Below, in pieces: positions 19,118 to 25,254 of a stretch of DNA of 64,000 nt. The notes under the pieces were generated by a model. The model searched no databases. It saw only the letters and a program-made list of their open reading frames with translations, and was not told the origin of the DNA. Origin of the DNA: Planctomycetota bacterium (GTDB lineage: Bacteria; Planctomycetota; UBA8742; UBA2392); NCBI GenBank assembly GCA_019636215.1, contig JAHBXZ010000003.1, positions 124,001 through 188,000 on the forward strand. Reading direction: 5' to 3'. A program made the position numbers and the translations under genes. Positions within the stretch are counted from its first letter, which is position 1. The number at the start of each line of letters is the position of its first letter.

Positions 19118-19158
19118 ACCGGCAAGGCCTGACGGCCTTGCCGGTTTTGTTTTTTTTT
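19118..19158 (+). terminator. Strong intrinsic terminator after Sec gene 3
   Basis: A perfect 12-bp stem (ACCGGCAAGGCC 19118-19129 with GGCCTTGCCGGT 19134-19145) with a TGAC loop, followed by TTTTGTTTTTTTTT. This is the clearest rho-independent terminator in the window. Confidence 0.93.
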
Positions 19159-19426
19159 CCGGAGTCGGTGGTATGGATTCAGGATTCGCTTCCACCTATG
19201 AGATAACCCAAGGCTCACACATGTTCACCCAAGGCTTTCGACTGCCTTTCCGTTGAGTGGCGACCGGCTGTATGGCGGTCCGCCAGACATGTGTGCTCTA
19301 GCCCATCCTGAGCGTCCTTCCATCCAGCATGCCCGTGTGGTCGCCTTTCCGCGGTATGCGGTCGTGTTTCAAAGCAGGTGCGGAAGTTGACGTTTGCTGG
19401 GTAAGCAAACAACGGAGGATGTATCC
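19159..19426 (+). other. Leader of the Cys paralog with a hairpin before the ribosome site
   Basis: No gene is seen. A 9-bp inverted repeat (CACACATGT 19216-19224, ACATGTGTG 19287-19295) flanks the middle of the gap. A hairpin (GTTTGCT 19392-19398 with AGCAAAC 19404-19410) stands directly before the ribosome site GGAGG and the ATG at 19427. Confidence 0.4.
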
Positions 19427-20383
19427 ATGCGTTACGTTTGGCATTTCCTTACCGCCCTCGTTCTGATGGCGGGCATGTCGCCGGCACTGCTTGCGCAGTG
19501 TTCTGGCGGAAGCTGCGGCACAGGTGGCGGGTGCAGCAGCGGCGGTTGCGGTACAGGCAGCTCGTCCGGTGGGTGCCCCACCGGCGGATGCCCGTCGGCC
19601 GGCGGTGGCGGAGGCGTGCCGGCCCCCAAGAAGATGGGCGGCATTGCTGCCAAGCCGCAGCCCGTTACCTCGGGCGGTGCAGCCCCGGCAAAGTTGGATC
19701 CGGCCAAGGTTCCGTCTTGGGCCCCGATTTCGGGCACCACGCTGGAAAACGCGGCCAAGGAACAGCTGCCTGTGGTTGTCTACTTTCCCGCTGAGAACGA
19801 ATCAGATGCCACGTTCTACGGGGAAGACCTTGCCAAGTTGAGCAAGGAAAAGGCTGTATTCGTGAAGGTTCCTTTCAACGCCGATCGTGAAAAGAGCGTG
19901 TTTGATGAGGCGGTTGTCCCGACCAGCAAACTGCTGAGCGACAACCCCAGCCGCGACTACGGCATCGCCGTGGGCAAGGCCACGCTGATCGTCTGCGACT
20001 GGTTCGGCAACGAACACAACCGCTTCACGGCCGGCATCAAGGCCCCTGAACTTGCTACCTTCATCGACAAGGTGAAGGCCAAGGCAGAGGACCGCAACAA
20101 GAAGCTGCAGAAGAACCTTGATGCAGCCAACACTGCCTGGACCAAGCAGGACCGCAAGGCCGCACTGGCGGCCATCCTGAAGAACTTCAAGGACGACGTG
20201 GTCGGCCTTGACGCCCAGGAAGGAAGCATCCGCCTGTACCACGAGATCATGGACGCAGCCAAGAGCCAGATCTCCGAGATGGTCAGCAAGGGCGACAAAG
20301 ACGGGCTCAAGAACCTGTCCAAGGAGCTCAAGGGTACTGACGCAGCCAAAGCTGCAACGGAAGCCCTCAAGAAGCTGAGCTAG
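19427..20383 (+). CDS. Exported thioredoxin-like-fold protein, cysteine paralog of the Sec family
   Basis: 318 residues from ATG 19427 (GGAGGA ~8 nt upstream). It is a full-length paralog of the four TGA-containing genes, with no in-frame stop: after the signal peptide (MRYVWHFLTALVLMAGMSPALLAQ) the Sec-Sec position reads Cys25-Ser26. Five further cysteines follow within ~30 residues in a Gly/Ser-rich segment (CSGGSCGTGGGCSSGGCGTG, then GGCPTGGC), which could be a metal- or disulfide-rich site. The thioredoxin-like domain matches the family: LPVVVYFPAENES, FVKVPFNADREK, VPTSKLLSDNPSRDY, ATLIVCDWFGNEHNRF. The tail has LAAILKNFKDDVVGLDAQEG. Cys replacing Sec at the homologous site is the classic sign that TGA encodes Sec in the paralogs. 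Stop TAG. Confidence 0.85.
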   Translation: MRYVWHFLTALVLMAGMSPALLAQCSGGSCGTGGGCSSGGCGTGSSSGGCPTGGCPSAGGGGGVPAPKKMGGIAAKPQPVTSGGAAPAKLDPAKVPSWAPISGTTLENAAKEQLPVVVYFPAENESDATFYGEDLAKLSKEKAVFVKVPFNADREKSVFDEAVVPTSKLLSDNPSRDYGIAVGKATLIVCDWFGNEHNRFTAGIKAPELATFIDKVKAKAEDRNKKLQKNLDAANTAWTKQDRKAALAAILKNFKDDVVGLDAQEGSIRLYHEIMDAAKSQISEMVSKGDKDGLKNLSKELKGTDAAKAATEALKKLS

Positions 20384-20402
20384 GCTTCATGACAAGAATG
20401 TG

Positions 20403-20428
20403 ACATGGGGTGCACAAGCACCCCATGT
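20403..20428 (+). terminator. Hairpin after the Cys paralog
   Basis: A perfect 11-bp stem, ACATGGGGTGC (20403-20413) with GCACCCCATGT (20418-20428), loop ACAA, 20 nt after the stop. There is no T-run, so it may act as a terminator or as an mRNA 3' end stabiliser. Confidence 0.55.
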
Positions 20429-20614
20429 TGCATTGAACTCATGACGTAAATGTGACAAACACTCCCTGGCAGCAATGAATGAACAAGCCGGTTAGCAATC
20501 CGTTGTTACTTGGACTTCATCTGTAAGCAACCGTACAATTCAGCGCACTCATAAACGGTGCGAGTTCATGAGGCAGAAGTCGACCAACGCTGTCGAACTT
20601 TTCTGGAGGAACCC

Positions 20615-21574
20615 GTGAAGGTAAACGGATCCAAGGCGCTTATCGCCCTTGGCGCAATTGCGCTGATGGGTGTAATGGCGCAACCCCTTGCGGCACAGTG
20701 ATGAGGCGGCGGCGGCGGGGGAGGTTCCCCTGCAGGTGGTGGCGCTGCTCCGGCAGCGGGTGGCGGTGGCGGCGGAGGTGGTGCCGGCATCAAGCCCCCG
20801 ACCAAGTTGGGTAAAGTAGAAGCTCCGCAGCCGGGCACAGGCGGCGCCCCAATGGGCCCCGCACGTCCGAGCATCAACCCGGCCGACATTCCCGGCTGGC
20901 AGACTCCGTCCAGCAAGGCCCTGGAAACAGCCGCGGCGCAGAACTTGCCGCTGGTGATTTACTTCCCCGGCGAGAGCGACGGCGACGCCAGTTGGATGGG
21001 CCGCGAGTTGGCCGAGATGGCCAAGAAAGACGCGATTTTCATCCGCATTCCGTACAACGCCGATCGCGAAAAATCGGTGTTTGACGAGTCATTGATCCCG
21101 ACATCCAAACTGCTGTCGGACAACCCCAGCCGCGACTACAAGGTTCCCGTCGGCAAAGCGACCGTACTGGTTGCCGACAGCTGGGGTAACGAGTACTTCC
21201 GGTTTGCCACCCCGCCGAAGCACCCGGATCTGAAGGGCGCGGTGGACAAGGTCTCCGACAAGGTCGACGGCACCAACAAGAAGCTGCAGAAGACCTATGA
21301 TTCGGCCAAGGCCGCCTGGGAGAAGAAGGACGCAACCGCAACGCTGGCTGCCATCCGCAAGAACTTCAAGGAAGGCGTTGTCGGCGTGGCACCGCAGGAA
21401 GAGACCATCCGCCTGTACCACGAGTTGATGGACTCTGTGCGTTCTGACGTAAAGGGGCTTGCCGAAAAGGGTGGAGCCGATGCCGACAAGCAGTTGAAGT
21501 CGATGAAGAACACCTACAAGGGCACCGCAGTGGCCAAGGACATTGACGAGGCCATTTCCGGGCTCAAGAAGTAG
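20615..21574 (+). CDS. Exported selenoprotein, thioredoxin-like fold, Sec-Sec motif
   Basis: 319 residues from GTG 20615, chosen because GGAGGA lies ~6 nt upstream and the frame then gives a complete signal peptide (MKVNGSKALIALGAIALMGVMAQPLAAQ). Two adjacent TGA codons (20699-20704) give U29-U30. The linker holds two poly-Gly tracts. The domain shows LPLVIYFPGESDG (no CxxC), FIRIPYNADREK, IPTSKLLSDNPSRDY and ATVLVADSWGNEYFRF; the tail has LAAIRKNFKEGVVGVAPQEE. The signal end QPLAAQ-UU is identical to paralogs 2 and 3. Its SECIS-like hairpin is the best in the set. The stop is TAG, followed by a hairpin and then selA 81 nt downstream, so this gene stands next to the machinery that would decode it. 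Confidence 0.88.
20715..20733 (+). promoter_or_regulatory. SECIS-like hairpin of Sec gene 5
   Basis: Eight base pairs (GCGGGGGA 20715-20722 with TCCCCTGC 20726-20733, one G-U) closed by GGT at 20723-20725. The loop begins exactly 19 nt after the second TGA, as in gene 2 and in E. coli fdhF. The nucleotide sequence differs from gene 2 while the fold and register are kept. Confidence 0.77.
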
Positions 21575-21588
21575 TATCAGCCGCATCC

Positions 21589-21617
21589 CGACGGCCGGCG
21601 CATTGCGCCGGCCGTCG
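21589..21617 (+). terminator. Hairpin between Sec gene 5 and selA
   Basis: A perfect 13-bp stem (CGACGGCCGGCGC 21589-21601 with GCGCCGGCCGTCG 21605-21617) and ATT loop, followed by TACTTTC. It probably ends the Sec gene transcript; selA begins 39 nt later and may depend on read-through or its own promoter. Confidence 0.75.
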
Positions 21618-21655
21618 TACTTTCAGGCCTGCCCCATCGCTGGTAGAGTGCCCCC

Positions 21656-23047
21656 ATGGCCCCCAAAACCGCGACATCATCGCTGCGCGACCTGCCCAAG
21701 GTAGACGCGCTGGTCGGCCACCCGGACGCGGCCGGGCTCGTGGCTGCCTACGGGCGGGCGCTGGTCACCACCGAGATCCGCGCCGAGATTGAACTCCTGC
21801 GCCATCGCATACGTGAAGGAAACGGCGGGGATGTCCGTGCTGAAGCCGTGATAGCCGCAACCCGCAGCCGCCTGGAGCGCCTGCATACACCCAACCAGTG
21901 CCGCGTAATCAATGCCACGGGCGTTATCCTGCACACCAGCCTGGGCCGCGCACCTCTGGCGCCTTCGGTGATGGCGGCAGCGGCCCGGCAATCAGCCCAG
22001 TACAGCCTGCTGGAACTTGACCGCGAGTCCGGCAAGCGCAGCGACCGCGACAAACTTGTGGCCGACCTGGTATGCCGCGTCACCGGCGCCGAAGCTGCCA
22101 CTGTGGTGAACAATAACGCCGCGGCCACGATGATCATCCTCAATACCATGGCCGAGGGGCGCGAAGTGGTGTGTTCGCGCGCGCACATGGTTGAGATCGG
22201 CGGCAGCTATCGCATGCCCGATGTCATGCGCAAAGCGGCCTGCCATCTGGTCGAAATCGGTACTACCAACAAGACCCGTGCGGCGGACTACGAACAGGCA
22301 ATCACAGACCGGACCGCCATGTTGTTGAAAGTCCACACCAGCAACTACGCGATTGTGGGCTTTACGGAAATGGCTTCGCTGGAAGAACTGGTAGAAGTCG
22401 GCCGCCGCCGCAAGGTGCCCGTGGTGTACGACCTTGGCGCTGGCAGCCTGGTGGACCTGAAGCCTTTCGGCATCACCCGCGAACCCAGTGTGCCGGAGTT
22501 GATCAGGCAGGGGGCTGACCTGGTCTGCTTCAGCGGCGACAAGCTGTTTGGCGGCCCGCAGGCAGGCATCATTGTCGGCCGCAAAGACCTTGTGGCCGCA
22601 GTGAAGAAGAACGCGCTGTTCCGCATGATGCGCTGCGACAAGGTGACACTCAGCCTGCTCGAGCACACCCTGAGGCTCTACCTTGACCCGGCCCGAGCAC
22701 TCGAAGAAGTGCCGACACTGAACCTGATCAGCCGCAGCGCCGCCGAATGCGCCCGTGCCGCCCGCGCCATCTGTGCGCGCCTGAAGAAGCGCGGAATCGC
22801 CGCCGAAACCCGCGAAAGCCGCAGCCAGATCGGCGGTGGCAGCACGCCCGGCGACGACCTGCCCACCACCGTTGTCGTGATCAAGAGCCTGGGGGGCACA
22901 CCGGACGCCGCTGCCAGACGCCTGCGCATGGGCACACCCAGTGTGTTCTGCCGCATTGAAGAAGACTCCCTGGTGTTTGACCCCCGCACCGTGCTGCAGG
23001 GCCAGATCATGGAATTGGTCTCTGCCATCACGGCCCAGCGCAAGTGA
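21656..23047 (+). CDS. selA: L-seryl-tRNA(Sec) selenium transferase (selenocysteine synthase)
   Basis: 463 residues, the normal SelA length. It converts seryl-tRNA(Sec) to selenocysteinyl-tRNA(Sec) with selenophosphate, in the cytoplasm. Visible: the N-terminal domain (SSLRDLPKVDALV), the core INATGVILHTSLGRAPL, VVNNNAAATMIIL, EIGGSYRMPDVM, VHTSNYAIVGF and the PLP-binding Lys in CFSGDKLFGGPQAGIIVG. It ends with TGA, showing that TGA still works as a stop without a SECIS signal. The stop overlaps the following glycosyltransferase start by 4 nt. tRNA-Sec lies 760 nt downstream and the TGA-containing paralogs lie directly upstream. selB and selD, also needed, are not present here. The assignment is secure. 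Confidence 0.97.
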   Translation: MAPKTATSSLRDLPKVDALVGHPDAAGLVAAYGRALVTTEIRAEIELLRHRIREGNGGDVRAEAVIAATRSRLERLHTPNQCRVINATGVILHTSLGRAPLAPSVMAAAARQSAQYSLLELDRESGKRSDRDKLVADLVCRVTGAEAATVVNNNAAATMIILNTMAEGREVVCSRAHMVEIGGSYRMPDVMRKAACHLVEIGTTNKTRAADYEQAITDRTAMLLKVHTSNYAIVGFTEMASLEELVEVGRRRKVPVVYDLGAGSLVDLKPFGITREPSVPELIRQGADLVCFSGDKLFGGPQAGIIVGRKDLVAAVKKNALFRMMRCDKVTLSLLEHTLRLYLDPARALEEVPTLNLISRSAAECARAARAICARLKKRGIAAETRESRSQIGGGSTPGDDLPTTVVVIKSLGGTPDAAARRLRMGTPSVFCRIEEDSLVFDPRTVLQGQIMELVSAITAQRK

Positions 23048-23745
23048 CCGAGCAACTCACCGTTGTGCTGCCCACGCTCAATGAAGCTGGCAACATTGGC
23101 CCGCTGATTACCGACCTGCGTGCGGCCTTCGACGGCGCCCTGGCCGAAGTGATTGTGATCGACGGCCACAGCAAGGACGAAACGCAGCAGCAGGCCGCAG
23201 CCGCCGGGGCGCGCGTGATCGCCGACGACAAGGGTTACGCCCGCGCACTGCAGATCGGCATGGCTGAGGCCAGAACCACGTTTGTGATGGTGCTGGACGC
23301 CGACGGCAGCCACCGGGCGCAGGACGCCCTGAAACTGTGGGCTGCGCGCGAGAGTGCCGACCTTGTGATCGGCTCGCGCCTGGTCGCCGGCGGAGGCAGC
23401 GACGGCGCGGCCTATCGAAGGGCCTTGAGTAACGTACTGGCGGGCCTGTTTTCGCTGTTCGCGCGGCTGCCAGCCCGGGACATCAGCAGTGGCTTTCGGC
23501 TGTACCGGCGCGAAATGTTCACGGACATGACACTGGCTGCGCGCTTCTTTGAGGTTCAGCCGACACTGCTGGCACACGGCGTGGGCAAGGGCGCGCGGGT
23601 CAAGGAGGTGGGCATCCATTACCATCAGCGCGGCACGGGGCGCAGCAAGAACCGCATCCTGAAGTACGGCTGGGCGTTCTTGCGGTGTTTGTGGCGGCTG
23701 CGCCGAGAGGCCAGACGGCGTGACAAACCCGTGAAACCCGCTTGA
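23044..23745 (+). CDS. Family 2 glycosyltransferase (polyprenyl-phosphate sugar synthase type)
   Basis: 233 residues starting at GTG 23044, overlapping the selA stop (GTGA). GT-A motifs: VVLPTLNEAGNIGPLI, EVIVIDGHSKDET, ARVIADDKGYARALQIG and MVLDADGSH (a DxD-like metal site). A later IGSRLVAGG and a SSGFRLYRREMF region match dolichol-phosphate mannose synthase-like enzymes, which move a sugar from a nucleotide donor to a polyprenyl phosphate at the membrane. It lacks the C-terminal membrane segments of some relatives. The overlap suggests translation coupled to selA, though a functional link to selenium is not apparent. The family is clear; donor and acceptor are unknown. Confidence 0.85.
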   Translation: MTEQLTVVLPTLNEAGNIGPLITDLRAAFDGALAEVIVIDGHSKDETQQQAAAAGARVIADDKGYARALQIGMAEARTTFVMVLDADGSHRAQDALKLWAARESADLVIGSRLVAGGGSDGAAYRRALSNVLAGLFSLFARLPARDISSGFRLYRREMFTDMTLAARFFEVQPTLLAHGVGKGARVKEVGIHYHQRGTGRSKNRILKYGWAFLRCLWRLRREARRRDKPVKPA

Positions 23746-23805
23746 ACACGGCGGTTCCAGCGTGTGGCCCCTGTTACGCGGAATCTGGTTTGATATAAAA
23801 GCCCC

Positions 23806-23898
23806 GGGAGCAGATAGGCGCCTGGTGGGCCTCCTGGTCTTCAAAACCGGTGTGACCTGAACGGGTCAGGTGGGTTCGATTCCCATGTGCTCCCGCCA
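23806..23898 (+). tRNA. selC: tRNA-Sec (anticodon TCA)
   Basis: 93 nt including the encoded CCA. The acceptor arm pairs GGGAGCA with TGCTCCC; position 8 is a G-G mismatch where bacterial tRNA-Sec normally has an eighth pair. The anticodon arm is CTGGT-CTTCAAA-ACCGG with TCA at 23841-23843. The long variable arm pairs TGACC with GGTCA. The T arm is GTGGG-TTCGATT-CCCAT. The extra-long variable arm and TCA anticodon separate it from all ordinary tRNAs. A TATAAA box (23794-23799) just upstream is a possible -10. Confidence 0.95.
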
Positions 23899-24106
23899 AC
23901 TTTCCCACGGCGGACTTCATCGATAACCGATCCAGCGCTCCGCTTACGGGCGCAGTCGCCCGCGTTGGCGCGGGCTTGGTGCGCCCTGCTGCGCGCCCGT
24001 GACAGTCCACTGGACTGTCACGGGGTTCGATTCCCATGTGCTCCCGCCAACTTTCCCACGGCGGACTTCATCGATAGCCGACCCGGCGCTCCGCTTACGG
24101 GCGCAG
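23872..24106 (+). repeat. Direct repeat that duplicates the 3' end of tRNA-Sec
   Basis: 84 nt at 23872-23955 recur at 24023-24106 with only three differences. Each copy starts in the T arm of tRNA-Sec and includes the 3' acceptor strand, CCA and ~55 nt of downstream DNA. Between them, directly before the second copy, is an 11-bp hairpin (23998-24008 with 24012-24022, loop ACT). The second copy is thus a hairpin joined to a tRNA-Sec 3' half with no acceptor 5' strand. Either a tandem duplication or a relic of an integration event at the tRNA 3' end would give this. Confidence 0.9.
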
Positions 24107-24357
24107 CCAGCAGGGTCGCCACACTCGACAGCCCTTAGGCGCCCGACCAGCCCGCCGAACGGATCGAGTATTAGATCTGGCCATGGGTTGCGCCTGTTCA
24201 CTGCAACCAGCCCGGGACAAGCGAGTCATCATTGCCCGAGAATCCTGCACGCGAGCCTGGTGCTGCGACCGCGCAATGAATCAGCGCATATGCTTTGTTC
24301 AGCGCCAAACTTACAGGCCCATTGCGCCACCGGTTTGATTTCCTGAAATGACTCACG
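24107..24357. other. Gap without recognised features
   Basis: I see no gene, clear promoter or strong hairpin between the tRNA-Sec duplication and the membrane protein gene at 24358. Confidence 0.5.
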
Positions 24358-25209
24358 ATGCAGAACATTGCGCCCGACCACCTGCGCCCCTACGGCGTCG
24401 CAACGCTGGCCGGGATGCCAGTAGCAACGTCGCCTGAGGCACTGTCCGCGGCAATAGACCGGGCGCGGCAGAAGCTGGTGACAGCCCGAACGAAACCTCC
24501 CCTGCCGGCGGGTGCGGACCTCAAGAGAACAGTGCTGGCCGCTGTGCTTGCCTTGTTCGCCGCGCTGGTACCGGGCTTGTTCCTTGTCGGGTTCATCTCC
24601 ATGGGCTCGAGCGCCTGGTCGGGCATTCTGATTACTGGAATGTTGGTTGCGGCAGTGCTTTTGTCCCCGGTTTTGGCGTACCTTGGCTCGGTGCCGCGCA
24701 AACCACGTACCACCTTCGAACAGTACTTTCGCTGTTTGAGCCGGGGTGCCTACGACCGCGCCCGGGCACTGCTGCTGAATGCGGATTGTGACAGCTTTCC
24801 GCGGTTTCAGCCCGTGGTTTCAGGCCTTGGCCGCCCCAGTGGGCGCCCACTTAGCTTTGACGGCCCGATTTACTTTCGCGCCTATTGGTCGGACCTGCTT
24901 CGCTGGCGCACGCCGTGCTACTGCCACATAAGCTTCAAGGGCCTGAAGGTAACGCAGATATCTCCTGACCTGGCCACCGTTGAGGGTGAACTGAAGTTCA
25001 CCATGAACACATCGCTCTGGGCCCTGCTGGTTCTGGTTATCTGCATGCTGGCATGGATTGTTGACCTTGCCACTCGTACCACGGTCGTCGTGCCCGTGCG
25101 CAAGCTGCTGGTGCGAGTGGGCAATGAGTGGCACATTTTCAACGGTGAACTCATGGGCGCTGACGAACACGACCTGAGCTGGATTTCGGTCCCGCCTGCA
25201 CCGGAATAG
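24358..25209 (+). CDS. Hypothetical membrane protein
   Basis: 283 residues of unrecognised family. Two hydrophobic segments lie near residues 60-85 and 87-110 (VLAALFAALVPGLFLVGF and ILITGMLVAAVLLSPVLAYL types), and a third near 220-240 (LWALLVLVICMLAWIV). The region between, ~115-215, would be a soluble domain with FEQYFRCLSRGAYDRARALL, a pattern like the small NTF2/DUF4878-type 'accumulation' domains, then HISFKGLKVTQISPDLATVEGELKF, which looks like a beta-sheet followed by a return to the membrane. It ends with TAG 45 nt before the ABC exporter on the same strand, so the two may be co-transcribed. Confidence 0.6.
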   Translation: MQNIAPDHLRPYGVATLAGMPVATSPEALSAAIDRARQKLVTARTKPPLPAGADLKRTVLAAVLALFAALVPGLFLVGFISMGSSAWSGILITGMLVAAVLLSPVLAYLGSVPRKPRTTFEQYFRCLSRGAYDRARALLLNADCDSFPRFQPVVSGLGRPSGRPLSFDGPIYFRAYWSDLLRWRTPCYCHISFKGLKVTQISPDLATVEGELKFTMNTSLWALLVLVICMLAWIVDLATRTTVVVPVRKLLVRVGNEWHIFNGELMGADEHDLSWISVPPAPE

Positions 25210-25254
25210 GCCCCCACGGATCGGCGTTAGCAAGTTAGGCTCCGGTCCTGCCGC

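Noticed and set aside
14212..20704. The TGA codons as plain stops that make four pseudogenes
   Set aside because: Four independent copies would need stops at the same one or two codons, with full conservation of the frame behind them and Cys at the site in the fifth copy. That is far less likely than recoding, given selA and tRNA-Sec next door.
14200..20704. The TGA or Cys following the signal peptide as a lipobox cysteine
   Set aside because: The residue before the pair is Gln or Gly after PLAA or PLKA; only gene 1 has an acceptable -1 residue, and QUU/QCS does not fit a lipobox, so ordinary signal-peptidase cleavage is likelier.
20705..20780. Gly-rich linker DNA as a simple tandem repeat
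   Set aside because: GGC/GGT runs encode the poly-Gly linker and form the SECIS-like stem; the pairing and fixed distance to TGA are not explained by a repeat alone.
14131..23047. A genome-wide change of TGA to Trp or Gly
   Set aside because: TGA ends acs, selA, the glycosyltransferase, the ABC exporter and the MFS gene in the same window, so it still acts as a stop outside the selenoprotein context.
23887..24138. Open frame over the tRNA-Sec duplication
   Set aside because: It reads through tRNA sequence and a duplicated segment, with repeat-derived peptide copies and no ribosome site.
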